From Cyclaneusma minus (taxonomy: Eukaryota; Ascomycota; Leotiomycetes; Marthamycetales; Marthamycetaceae), in the NCBI GenBank assembly GCA_037179335.1, contig JAKZHN010000009.1, forward strand, positions 434,001-498,000: a stretch of 64,000 bases of DNA. The letters are read 5' to 3'. The first letter of the stretch is position 1; every line of letters starts with the position of its first letter. Below the pieces are notes generated by a model that searched no databases, was not told the origin of the DNA, and was given only the letters and a program-made list of their open reading frames with translations. Made by a program: the position numbers and the translations under genes. This document shows, in pieces, positions 24,462-35,277 of this stretch.

Positions 24462-25498
24462 TCTGACGGCTTCGTTGTGCTGTCCGGAGTCAGTCATACT
24501 GTGTGAGCTCTGGAGAGGCGGTACAAGACCCATACAGTCTACACTCACCTAGACTGAAGATTTGGCAGGATGGAGTGGTCAGGCGTGGATCTAAGCAGGC
24601 TGGCGGCTGCTGGGTGAAGCACACGGGAAGATTGCTTCTGCAGCGGGGGAGTTCGAGACGCAGAGACGGCAGGCGCGATGGAGTGGAGAAAGCGGACGAG
24701 CGCCGGATCGGAGGAGGGTAGAAGACTCGAGGCGCTCAAATATATCCTGTGAATCTCAGGTATGCTTCAGGCTAGAGTGGATTCAGAACAGAATTCAGGG
24801 CGCGGGAGACATCTGCGCTGGTGTGAGGCTGGTTGGCGACTTGTTGTTAGGAGGAGCTTCGATGGCCAAGTGATCGCGAAGCGCGGGAGTAATCTGGCGG
24901 TCAGGCGATTCGGTCTGCCTAGGTCGCTTATGTCCAACTGACAGAAAATTTACCATCAGTAGATTTCTGGCCGATAATATTTCAAGTTCGTGATAACACC
25001 ACTTCCATCGTTTGGTTTCAGATGTGAAGTAGTCACACTCAGAAATGTGTGAAGCTCTGACCCCACCATACATAAACTCTAAAACTACACGCTAAGTCGA
25101 GCCTTTTGGGTTAGCGTTGAAATCAGATCTTCCAAAAAACCCAAGCTCCATATATGGTGCCTCTGTCTTGTCTCGTTGCTTAACGAATGTTTGAGTTTTG
25201 TAAAGTAACTTGTGATGCATTATTCTCCGTCAGGGGAAAAACCACCTCTTGTTGCTCCCCCTTTCTCGCAGCTACCCGGCCTACTCGGTTATAGAAAGAA
25301 GAAACTTTCCTACTTAGTTATACGAGCTATGTCAATTACAGGACGTATAAATTGTATAACCTGTTTCCAAATCGACTCGTTTGAGTTGATGTTATCACGA
25401 TTCTCTCAAATCACAGTTCAGTGTTTTCCATGTCTGCCGACTCTGTCTTGTGCAATTTCATCGCATTGAGGAAAGTATCTTGGTTGCATAGAGACCCA
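24462..25498. other. Promoter of BTB copy 6 and 3' flank of copy 7
   Basis: It contains the GCGCTCAAA element at 24732-24740. The rest, to 25498, shows no supported gene; the short + strand frames at 24370-24720 overlap the exon 1 and promoter region of copy 6. Confidence 0.5.
24732..24740 (-). promoter_or_regulatory. GCGCTCAAA element upstream of BTB copy 6
   Basis: It reads TTTGAGCGC on the coding strand, 271 bp before the start codon. The same word occurs at almost the same distance before copies 7, 8 and 9. Confidence 0.5.
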
Positions 25499-26528
25499 TC
25501 ATTTGACAATCCGTAAATCGAGGTAAAGCAGATGAATCGACCTATCTCTTGCAGCCAGTTCCCAAGCCATTGTAAAATTTGTGTTGATGATGATCTGCTT
25601 CTTGATCTTTGCTCTCGGAGCTTCTCCACCGTGTCCATCCTTTACAGCCTCTGCTGTGACAGTCATGAAGCATGACTCGAAATCAAGCTCATTGCTGGAG
25701 TAGAAATAGTACACCGGGTTGCATGCGGATGGTGAAGATGTGCGGTCCTTACTTCGGAGCCTTTTTTGGAGGTCCGAATACGTAGTAGTTGCTGGGGGTC
25801 TCCATGGACTTTTTGGATCCTTCCAGACAGTGTTTTTCTTGAAGGTTATCGCCAGATCCATAATCATTTCGGGTGGCCAGAATTTCTTTTCGAAGTTGAA
25901 CGCGTCTATCTTCAAATTTCTGCTGATCATGTCGACGAATAGCTGTCGCAGTACGGACTTCGAAGGCGTGCGGTTGTAAACCAAGTGGAGGCAACAGGTC
26001 GGCGAGATGAGACTCTCATTCTCATTCTCTATGAGAGCATCAATGACCAGGTTCTGGAGCGCTGGTGCTTGGAGATAGTCGGCGAGGCACCACACATTTA
26101 CAAAGAGCTTCATTCTTTTCTCGAATATTGTATCCGGGTTTGTCTTGTTTGAGTTAGTGGGTTTTCTGTTGACCTTTTGGGTATATACCCAGTCTACAAA
26201 GACACCAAATGCCTCTGCGTCCTCTTCCGGAAGTTTTACTGTCTGAGATTTGCCTTCGATAAAATGTCCATTAAAAGCGCGGTCAAAGTAGGGACTGTAG
26301 TGGCACAGAAACGCTTTATGGACGAGGAAGTCTTTCTCTTCCGGTCCAACTATCACGCGAGCCATCGCGTTTGAGATTTCCCTGTCACCCTTAGTAAGCC
26401 TGCGGTACTTCTGGGTTGAATCTCCTCGTCACGACTTACCTGAAGCTGGGGGCTGGGATGTCTGGAGTTTGGGCTTTCGAGGCTGACGCAGCAGCAGCAG
26501 CTGGCGAAGCGGCGGATTGCGAAGACAT
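25499..26528 (-). CDS. BTB/POZ-domain protein, copy 7, with a C-terminal frameshift
   Basis: Exon 1 is 26528-26440 and exon 2 is 26381-25499, joined in phase 2 (GTAAGT...GACAG). The N-terminus is Ala/Ser-rich (MSSQSAASPAAAAASASKA). The BTB domain has DFLVHKAFLCHYSPYFDRAF and FVDWVYTQKVN; later blocks are VWCLADYLQAPALQN and SVLRQLFVDMI. After VWKDPK the sequence loses family similarity and runs about 100 extra residues to 25499. One more base in the T run at + 25810-25814 would restore METPSNYYVFGPP and a stop at 25749-25751. That would give about 240 residues, the length of the siblings. This is therefore a frameshifted copy, or an assembly error. As written it encodes 323 aa. It has two GCGCTCAA motifs upstream. 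Confidence 0.75.
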
Positions 26529-26739
26529 CTTGGCAGCCTTTCTTGGTTTTCTGGAAGGTCGGTTACAGTAGGGTATATGGTTAAAAGAGGGGAGGCTCAC
26601 TTGGAATAGGTCCGAGAGGAGGCGTAGTGGTTTGGACTTAATGGTGACGAGATAATGTTGGCGCGGGTGGCGCCAGTTAATAAGCAGTTCCCGGGAGGAG
26701 ATCGAGGTCCAGGATCGAGACGAGTGCTTGAAGTCAGAA

Positions 26740-26748
26740 GCGCTCAAA
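26740..26748 (-). promoter_or_regulatory. GCGCTCAAA element, proximal site of BTB copy 7
   Basis: It lies 212 bp upstream of the start codon of copy 7. A second site lies 64 bp further out. Confidence 0.45.
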
Positions 26749-26803
26749 ACAGTTGGTGAACCTCTGCCTTTGGTTGGATGAGAGGAAGCCTTAGTGGTTT
26801 GAA

Positions 26804-26812
26804 GCGCTCAAG
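26804..26812 (-). promoter_or_regulatory. GCGCTCAAG element, distal site of BTB copy 7
   Basis: It lies 276 bp upstream of the start, matching the 271-279 bp spacing seen for copies 6, 8 and 9. The last base differs from the others. Confidence 0.5.
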
Positions 26813-27549
26813 TATGAGATACGTCGTAGGATTGTTTCAAGCGGCCGGGTCTAAGAGTAGAAAGGTGGATGTGAGCTTTGTTGGTAGATGTTTTGGAGGT
26901 GGATGTGAAGTTGTCGTTAAGAAAACTGCGAAGCTGATGGAATAGTCATACCAGTGACTTGAGCCAAGGAAGTATCCCTATTTAAACTTCCCGAGATCCG
27001 AATTAGCAATCATCCATGGAAGCCCTCAACGGGTTGCTGGTTCAAACTGCTTATATCGATTTTACATTGCCTAGACGGCGTCTAGAATGGAGACGGAGAC
27101 AGTGTGAAAATGATAAAGCGGAGAATGATAAGAATATGAGGGCTATCTTATATCGTGCCTCATCATGTGCAAAGGACAAAGAGAGCGAGGTTCTATTGCT
27201 GGGCACAGCCAAGCGGCCAAACAAGAGTTTGTTGGTTAGCTTGGTAGTGGTGAAGTGGGAGAATGCGAGCCAATCGTTTACCTGACCCACAAACAAGGCT
27301 CCCGTGACCGCGTGACCGTCAACATGTCACGTGAGTCGCCTCTTATCTCCACAAACCCAATCATCAACGCCTGGGCTGAGTATTTAAACTTAGTGGCTCG
27401 GTTTTACTGTCTTCTGGATCCCTCAAGTTGTCACTAAGCCACCGTCAAATGGTGTTGCGGAAATCCGTGGTTTCTGATGGGTGTGGGCGCGAGCCGCCGC
27501 TGTACCCGCATAATTCTAAAAAAACAACCCATCCTTTCCAAGCAGATGA

Positions 27550-27690
27550 GTATCAACAACCTATCTCAACCTTGGCTTTTTGGTTTTGGTGCGGGCGATC
27601 AACACTGCCAGATTAGCCATCAAACAGTTCCGCGAGCCTGACACAATAGGAATCGAGTTCGACCAAAGCTTACAAGCTATAAGGTGTCGT
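27550..27690 (+). pseudogene. Gene relic related to the segment before 49714
   Basis: A short coding-like stretch reads AIKQFREPDTIGIEFDQ. The same motif, AFKQYCEPDTIEIERDQ, is found at about 49660-49705 in the other island, and the DNA is also similar. Upstream, EYQQPISTL can be aligned with IYQQLYTAI. There is no open gene around it, so it is a fragment carried in the duplicated BTB flank. I do not recognise the parent family. Confidence 0.5.
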
Positions 27691-28101
27691 ATTTGCCTAT
27701 TTGGTAAGCAAAGCCACAAATTTCACCATATCTTAATGAGATTCGACGTGAAGCATACGTTCTCCCATTGTAGTTAACTTGCTATAAGGGAGATATACTG
27801 CAGATTTCCGTCCCGAAAATTCAGAGAGGTCAGCTTTGTGGATCGACTCGGCCATGACAGTCGCCCATCTAGCTTCCCACGGTGCCCAGCCATACCTGGA
27901 TGGGCCTTTTCCTCTTCGATCAACCAAATTCCTTGAGCTTTGCTCTCGACGCCTTCCACCCTATTCGTCCTCACAGGCTCTGGCATGGTCATTGTATGGC
28001 TCTGATCTGGTAGCACCTAGTCGTCTGAGTAGAGATGCTGCGCCGAGCTCGCAAAGGAATGTCGAAGACGAACGATCCTAGGAAGGATTTGATCTTGCAG
28101 G

Positions 28102-28874
28102 CTACAACCGTGGCACGTGGTAATCGCTGGGGATGTGTGTGTATTTTTCGGGAGTGCCTGCAGGTTTGTGTACATCGCTCAACCATGCGACCAGATCAAG
28201 GAGCATCTTGTGCGGATATGTAGCAGGATCGGTTAGATGAACATCCGGCAAATTTCTGCCTACCAGATTCACGAACAGCTTTCGAAGATTTGATCCCGCG
28301 GGCGTGAGGCTGTATACCAAAGGGAGCTGTTCGATTGGGCACCTGCCATTACTGAAAAGAGAGTGGTGTGATATCAAAGCGTTGATAGCCAAGTTTTGGA
28401 GTTTCGGGACTTGAAGGTAATCTGCGAGACACCACACCCTGACCAAAAGCGTCATAGCGTTGCTGAATTCCATGGGTTTGGCAGCGTCTCCGAATCCGAT
28501 TGTGGGCTCTGAGTCGAGCTTCTGCGTGTAGACCCAGTCTACAAATGTAGCAAAAGCTTCTGTATTTTCCTCTGGCAGATCAACTGCTTGAGTCTGACCT
28601 TCGATAAACTGTCCGTTAAGCGCCCTGTCGAAATACGGACTATAGTGGCAGAGGAATGCCTTGTGGATGAGGAACTCTGTTTTCTCTGGCCCGACTGTTA
28701 CGCGAGCCATTGCATTTGCATTGGAAGTTGTCCTGTCCCTTGTCAGTAAGAATACTACAAACGCCAAGTAACATTCTGTCCAATTACTCACTTGAAGCTT
28801 GGACCCTTTCTGGTAAAAGGGTTCAATCTTCTCCTTTCCGGGCCAGGTGATACGACGATGATGTCTGAAGACAT
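28102..28874 (-). CDS. BTB/POZ-domain protein, copy 8 (237 aa), intact
   Basis: Exon 1 is 28874-28792 and exon 2 is 28732-28102, joined in phase 2 (GTGAGT...GGACAG). The N-terminal 28 residues carry a basic stretch (PERRRLNPFTRKGPSF). Exon 2 opens with TTSNANAMARVTVG, whose internal ATG could serve as an alternative start, as in copies 6 and 7. The BTB domain has EFLIHKAFLCHYSPYFDRAL and FVDWVYTQKLD. Further blocks are RVWCLADYLQVPKLQN, SNLRKLFVNLVGRNLPD, MLLDLVAWL and the C-terminal DYHVPRL. It shares promoter and 3' flank sequence with copy 7 and is probably its functional sister. Two GCGCTC motifs lie 226 and 279 bp upstream. Confidence 0.88.
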
Positions 28875-29099
28875 TCTGACGGCTTTGCTTTGCTGTCTAG
28901 TGAGTCAGCATTGTCATGGGATCCAGAGAGAGGGACTCACCTGGATTAAGGCACGGAGGAAGATGCAGCGGTTGGTGTAGAATTCAGGCTTCCTGGTGAA
29001 CGGGATGGCGTTGTTACGGATCGTGCCAGTAGACGGGTTGTCTTTCCCTCTCGAAGTCGGGAAGATATAGAGACTCAGGGGTCGAGACGAGTGCTAAAA

Positions 29100-29108
29100 G
29101 CGCTCGGA
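29100..29108 (-). promoter_or_regulatory. GCGCTCGGA element, proximal site of BTB copy 8
   Basis: It lies 226 bp upstream of the start. It is preceded on the + strand by GAGACGAGTGCT, also found before the proximal site of copy 7, which shows that the two promoters are duplicates. Confidence 0.4.
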
Positions 29109-29152
29109 TGAGTTGATGAATGGTTGTTTAGAGAAAGCCTGATTGACCTGAA

Positions 29153-29161
29153 GCGCTCAAA
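29153..29161 (-). promoter_or_regulatory. GCGCTCAAA element, distal site of BTB copy 8
   Basis: It lies 279 bp upstream of the start codon, the same spacing as for copy 9. Confidence 0.5.
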
Positions 29162-30371
29162 TTTGGGATGCTGGGAGGATCTCGGGCTGAAGAAGAGGGT
29201 GGAGAGGGTGTTGCAGGAGTCGTAGTAGGGAGACTCTGAGAGCTCGAAATCTCCTTGTGCTTTTCGAAGCTGTGCTAGCCAAGTGAGTAGCTCGCGGGAT
29301 TAAGTTGTCTGAAGCTGCTGTGTTGCCACTTGGCAGTGGGACTAGGGTGTTAGTTTGGTGAATGTGACTGCGTAGGTGGTTGGAAGTTGCTTGGATGAGG
29401 GATCTGGGTGAGGAAGCTGCATGGTTAGTTCGGGTGTGCATTGTAGATCGGTTTCGGACGGCAAATGCTCAGAGCCTCAGAGTAGAGGGTTGGACTCTGG
29501 AGCTTGAAGGCACCTGAGTGTGCACGTGAGCTTGGCTTCTAAGAGTTGATTGCGAAGTTGTCGATAGGAAAGCTGCAAACCTGGATGCAATCATGCAATT
29601 AGTAACCTGAGCCAAGAGATTTAAAGTTCCGGCAATCCGAAGAAGCATTCATGAAAGACCTCCCACGCTCTTCTGATGTTCGGGCTTCTCATATCAATCC
29701 TACACCCGGTGGCGTTTCTGATGGAGACGGAGAGGGCATGGGAAGGAGCTAACGCAGGACAGCGACAATACCATACCATAAGGTAAAGAGTTTTCATGTC
29801 GTATCTCATCACGTTCGTAGTCACGTGCACAAGAGAAACAGAGAGAGCGAGGTCCTTCGTTTCTTTTGTTTGCCAGAGCACAGCTATGCAGTCAAACAAC
29901 AATTACCGTAGTTGTGAGTTTGGGAGAGTGGGAGTGTCGGTGTTGTGGGAGAAAGGCTCTTTGCTACCTTAACGGGCCTATTGTTAGCCAGACCTGTGAA
30001 AAGTTTCACGTGGTCATCAAGATTGTCAGGTGCCTCATCTGGTCTTTTGGTAAGCAATGGTACAAATCTCACAATATTTTGATGGGGGGCTGTGATGTCT
30101 GGAGTTCGTATTTCCACTGCACCACAAATGATCTTTGGGTCCCGTGGAATGACTTCCATGTCATTCCTCGTTCTTCTTCAGCTCAGAGACGATTGCTCCG
30201 TTATGCCCCCATTTTGGTGGCAGCAGTTGCCCTTCCCTGAGCCTTTGCAAACTTACTTGTTCCTTTGAATATTCATTCTGCGATTTCCCGGCTTTGACCT
30301 AGGAATTTTAGCTGATATTCGAAAGCAACAGTCGTGCTTAAAAATGAGTTGATCAGGAGCCTTACCTAGCC

Positions 30372-31127
30372 TTACTCTTCATCTATGGGAACATGGTAAT
30401 TGCGAGGCGTGTCCATCGGGGTCTCGTTGTCCACCCATTTGGTGCCCTTGGAGAATGTCGTAAGCATATCCAGCAGCATCTCGTGCGGAAAGTCCTTCAC
30501 ATATTTGTGAAAGCCCTCATCTGGCATCTCACGTGTTATCGCGTCCACAAAATACTGTCGGAGTGGAGCATTGGGTGGCGAAAGGCTGTACACAAGATGC
30601 AGAATGCCGGTAGGAACAACGTAGCTTCCCCTCTCCCACTGAATGACAGCATCCATGGCCAGATTCTGTAAACCTGGTACTCGGAGATAGTCGGCGAGAC
30701 ACCAGACCCTCACAAAAATTGCCATAGCTCCGTGGTATCCCATCGGTTCTTTGCTGCCGACAATCAAGGGGCTGGCGTCGAGTTTCTGCGTGTAAATCCA
30801 GTCGAGGAACACGGCGAATGCTTCTGGATTATCCTCTTTGAGAGTTGCCACCATCGATTGACCCTCGATAAAGGGGCCGTTCAATGCCTCGTCGAAGTAT
30901 TCGCTGTAATGGCATAGAAAATCCTTGTGTGCGAGGAATTCCTTTTCCTCTGCGCCAACTAGAATGCATACCATTTTGTTCGTTGACGTCCTGTCCGTGT
31001 CAGTAACACTTCCATATACTGCAAAGGCCGACGTAGCTTACTTGAAGGTGGGCACTCTCCTGGGCGAAGTTTCCACTCTGGCAACGGCGACGTCAGAAGT
31101 AGAGGCGGCGTCGGAGTTCGAAGACAT
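30372..31127 (-). CDS. BTB/POZ-domain protein, copy 9 (234 aa), intact
   Basis: Exon 1 is 31127-31042 and exon 2 is 30990-30372, joined in phase 2 (GTAAGC...GGACAG). The N-terminus (MSSNSDAASTSDVAVARVET) is unrelated in detail to the siblings but similar in length. The BTB domain has EFLAHKDFLCHYSEYFDEAL and FLDWIYTQKLD. Further blocks are RVWCLADYLRVPGLQN, NAPLRQYFVDAI, FPHEMLLDMLTTF and the C-terminal NYHVPIDEE. Here NKMVC replaces the NAMAR linker of copies 6-8. It is the outermost copy, about 940 bp from the copia insertion, and shows no damage. Confidence 0.88.
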
Positions 31128-32064
31128 TCTGGAGATTGTGGCGGCGCTTTTGGACTGACTGGAGAGTCAGTCGCGCTGTATGTGACTCCAAGAGATGGCG
31201 CGAGATCCAGAGAAAGGTCGCGTGGTCCCGAGAGGTGGTGCTTACCTAGGTGTAGCACGTGGAAGAGGTGGAGTGATGAGTCGTTGATGAAGCTGGCTGA
31301 TCGATGGTAGTCGTGCGCATGGATATGCGTCTTCTGCAGGTGGGAGGAAGTCAAGAAGCAGAGACAAAGAGGGGTGAGACAGGTGAAGGAGCTGGCAGAC
31401 CAGAGGCGCTCAAATGGAGGGTCGGTTGGAAGAGTGCGCCAGGCCGGAGTAAGTTCTGAGTAGAAGCTATCTGGGCATGAATACGAGCTTTCTGGAGATT
31501 TGTTATTTATAGGAGCCGCGATTCTCAAGCGGTTAAGCGGACCTGAAATACCCTACGGCCGGGAGGGGATTCGATTTTGCATTTTCAAAACTACCGGATG
31601 ATTTTCAGGACGTAGATAGAAGCCTTCCCAGCATCAGTCTAAATCAGGTAGGCGGTATTCCCGTTATTTGGTTCAAATTTCCAGAATATTCGAATTTGAG
31701 ATAAATTGATAACCAGTCCTGAATTAACGTTCAACAATTTCATACAGTGGGACGAAAAAAGACGGATACGGTTTACAATCTCCAAATGATTGGGAGTAGC
31801 CTAATTGATCGACAAATGGAACACAGTTGCTCACTGATACTAGCCCGTATGCAGAGTTTCTTCATGGCACTGCAAATTAAAACCTTAGAATTCTGAATAG
31901 TAAATTAACTCATATAGTATGGTCTCTTTGCGTAATGACTTGAAGCCTCGGGCTAAGCTTAAGAGTTAAGGTTAATATTGCATCACCTTTACTTATTGTT
32001 TATCCTGAACAAATTGATATTCTAACTTGCCTAAAGATTTGATGAGCATTGAGTTGCAAGCAAA
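31128..32064. other. Promoter of BTB copy 9 and edge of the island
   Basis: A GCGCTCAAA motif occurs at 31406-31414. From about 31560 the composition becomes moderately A/T-rich but is not decayed like the adjoining block. No gene is supported. The CTAGC at 32065-32069 is the left target-site duplication of the copia insertion. Confidence 0.55.
31406..31414 (-). promoter_or_regulatory. GCGCTCAAA element upstream of BTB copy 9
   Basis: It lies 279 bp before the start codon, as in copy 8. Only one site is present here. Confidence 0.5.
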
Positions 32065-32069
32065 CTAGC

Positions 32070-32198
32070 TATCAATCACCAAGGCAGGGGTCTGATCACA
32101 TATAAAAAGAGCGATAAATATCTATTATGGATGGCTGCAGGTCCTTAAAGGACCTGGAGCGCTGCGCTAATCTTAGCGCCAAGGCTAGAAAATTAATA
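32070..32198 (-). repeat. 3' LTR of the copia element
   Basis: It is 129 bp long and contains GGCTGCAGGTCC, GGACCTGGAGCGCTGCGCTA and CTTAGCGCCAAGGCTAG, all matched in the LTR at 49309. It ends at 32198 against the polypurine tract (minus-strand AAAGGGGG). Its outer end borders the CTAGC duplication. Confidence 0.9.
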
Positions 32199-32304
32199 CC
32201 CCCTTTACAATTATTACCACTATGGTGATATATCGTGCCTAAACTCCTAAATAAAATAATAAACCCCCTTAAAATTTATAATAGTACAATTAAATATAGT
32301 TAAT

Positions 32305-32500
32305 TATCACAAGCTGGATCCGGGACTTTAACTAAAGCTAGGATATAAACCACTATTTATAAATATCTATTGCTATTAAAAGAAAAAGGGCTTTCCAATT
32401 ATCGTAAAAACTAAATTTAGTAATTATATAGCGTATAGACCACGCTAAAACTCTCTCGGCTAGCTAGCCGGAAAAAGCTCTTTAATCCGGGGTCATTACA
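32305..32500 (-). repeat. 3' LTR of the nested gypsy element
   Basis: It is the partner of 38103-38296. It ends in ATTACA against the polypurine tract. The TTAAT duplication precedes it at 32300. Confidence 0.88.
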
Positions 32501-35224
32501 GTATCCCCCTTTCGCACAAGGCTTGCCTCGAGCTTTAAAAGCGGCTAGTCTGTCTCTAATTATATATTTAATATATATATATATATAAAATACAAGAAAA
32601 TAATTACTATTGCTAAAATATCTGCCTATTGCGCGTTAAAAGTTGGTCTTTTCTGTATTATAGCAAGCGCTATTTTTTGCGCTATAATAATTAGCATATC
32701 CAATATACTATATTATAATATTTAAACTATATTATATTAAAGCGCTAAAATTATATTATACTATAGCTTTTAAATAATATTGCTTGGCAATTCCATTTAG
32801 CCGTCCATTTCCAATAAATTTCTAGCTTTATTATTCAATTCAATTGCCCTATCGCAAGCTTTCTATTTTGCAAGCTTTTTAAAAAATCCAAATTTATTAA
32901 AATAGCAATTATAAAACTTTCTAAATTTTACAAAAACGTATTTAAAATCCAATTATAAATACTATTTAAAATTCAAATTATAAATCAATTTCCAATTGAT
33001 TTTATATTACAGGATTTTATAATACATACGAAAATTTAAAATATTATAAATTTCCTATTTTATAGCTTTATTTACAATTGCCGGCAATTTGGAATTTAAC
33101 TTTTAGCCAAATAGCAAATTTATATTTGCTAAATAAAATTTATTTAAATATATAATAAAATAAATATTTATAGCTAAACAAAATCAATTTAAAAGCATTT
33201 TTTTTAATAATTTTATAAAACCCCGCTATTTTATTATTTAATTTACAATTGAATTTTATTGCCTTCCAATTTTTAATATTGTTTTTTTTAAAAAAATCAA
33301 TTAATTGCCGGCGCTTATCAATTTAAATTTTCTATTACTATTGAGCTAATTATATAATATTCCTAGCTATTTTTTAATAATAATAAACCTGGCGTTATTT
33401 AGCTATAGTATTTTTTTAATTAAAAGTTTAATTGGAATTCGCAAATTTAAAAATATCCCAATTAAAGATTATTTAAAGTTTATAATTTATTTCTATTTTA
33501 ATTAAAAACATGCTTATTAATTTATAGAAAAAAACGGCAATAATAATATTAATAAAACAAAATGCTTTATTCAATTATTTTAAAACTAATTAATCAAAAA
33601 CGTCAAATGGAAATCCAATACAGCATTGGCAATTTTAATTTAATTATTAATCTATAGCTGATATATTAAAAAAACAAATAGCTATATTAATTTTTTTTAT
33701 AAATTTCTGCTAAAAAGCAAAGATAAATTGGATTTTTTGATCCGAAACTATAGTTTTTAAAACGCTGTAAATTTTATAAATTATTAAATAAAGAATTTTA
33801 ACTATTTTTTAAATATTAATTATCTAATAATAAAATATATAAAAAACTTTTTTATCTAATTTGAAAATTATAATTATAATTATATTATAATTATTTTTGC
33901 TTTTAAATATATAATGGAAATCCACCATTATATATTGCCAAAAACTTTAAAAAGTGAAAAATATATTAAAAAGGCCTAAAGCTTTATTTTTAAAAAAATT
34001 TACCTTGCGCAGGCCTAGCAATTCCTGATATACCAATTTATATTTTATATTTAATTTGGCTATTAATAGCATTTTTTAAATAGCTAATGGATTTTATTTT
34101 TATTAAAATAAATAGTTTAAATAATACTATAGATTTTAATAATTATTTTAATTTAAAAAATCTCTATAGCAAATACAATTAACCGGTCGTTTTTAAATAT
34201 AAAACCATTCCTCAAATTCCAGCAAGCTGGATTAATAAAATCATGGCTTTTAATTATAAATCTTGCTTTTTCTCAATATTTTTTTTAAAAAATGCTTTTT
34301 AATTGGCTATTAATAATTTATTAATTAATTTAATTTAGACGGCCAAAATAAACGCCAATAATATTATATTTTTAAATTAAAAATCTTTAATAATTTTTGA
34401 ATTAAAGCGCTTTAATAACAAAAAAATACCGCATCGGTATACCAATTTTAAAGCTTTTATATTAATTATATTTTTATATTTTTATATAAAAGGGTTAATT
34501 TTATTTATTACGCTAAATTTATATTTAGTACAAAAATTATATTTTAAAACAATTTCCTATTATTTGGCTTGCTTGGCATTTAAAGCCTTAATAATTGTAA
34601 ATTATTTTAACAATTTATAATTATTAATAATTTCAATTTTCTAAAAAGAAGTTAATAAATAACTACACTAACAAACAAATAATTAAATGATAGCTAATAT
34701 TTTTTATTATAAATACTATAATTTAATTAATGCTTATTTATAATTTTTAAAAAATAAGGCATTAAATGTCAGCTATTAGAATATTTTAAAAAGTAAACCC
34801 CTGCCACTATTTTATTTAAAGCGTTTGTTTTAATTTAATTTTTATAATTAAAAATAAAAGTAACTAGAATAAATACTAAAAGCAGCGCTGTTTTAAAAGC
34901 TAAAAAGGCATTTTAACAAATATTAGTCCATTTCCAAAAAAAGAATTAATAAATTAAATTAAAAACTTGGCCAATTTGCTATAGTCTTTAATAAAAATCC
35001 AATAAGAATTGCAAAATTCTAAACAAAATTGGCTTTTTTAACCCGGTTTCTTTTAAAGCATTGCCAATGTTTTATTGCTTAAATTTTATTTGGATTTATT
35101 TAAATATTGCCAAAAAAGTGGTTTTTATAATATTAAATGTATATTTTTTAATATTTATTTGCAAGCCAGCTTTAATTAAGCAATTCAAAATAGCACTAAT
35201 ATTTTAATAATGCTATTTAAAATT

Positions 35225-35277
35225 TCTATTAATATAAATAAAAATATTATTCATAAATACTATATAAATCTTATTTA
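35225..35277 (-). pseudogene. Decayed gypsy reverse-transcriptase catalytic motif
   Basis: The minus-strand reading gives VFMNNIFIYIN in place of V(F/Y)(I/L)DDILIYS. Both catalytic Asp codons are changed by G-to-A, the direction expected when RIP hits the coding strand's complement. It fixes the orientation of the element. Confidence 0.8.

Larger units (their letters stand above)
26529..28101. other. Promoter of BTB copy 7, duplicated flank and gene relic
   Basis: From copy 7 outward it holds two GCGCTCAA motifs, then a stretch (about 26900-27220) that can be aligned by eye with about 29540-29860 next to copy 8. A + strand coding relic (about 27550-27690) follows, then the 3' flank of copy 8. 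No intact gene is supported. Confidence 0.55.
28875..30371. other. Promoter of BTB copy 8 and 3' flank of copy 9
   Basis: It contains two GCGCTC motifs, the duplicated stretch about 29540-29860, and a repeat relic at about 30020-30115 (GGTCTTTTGGTAAGCA, then a block ending GTGATGTCTGG). No gene is supported. Confidence 0.5.

Noticed and set aside
31500..31585. tRNA-like words (CAAGCGGTTAAGCGG and GGGATTCGAT) near the island edge
   Set aside because: The T-stem and acceptor stem do not pair, so it is at most a fragment and may be chance.
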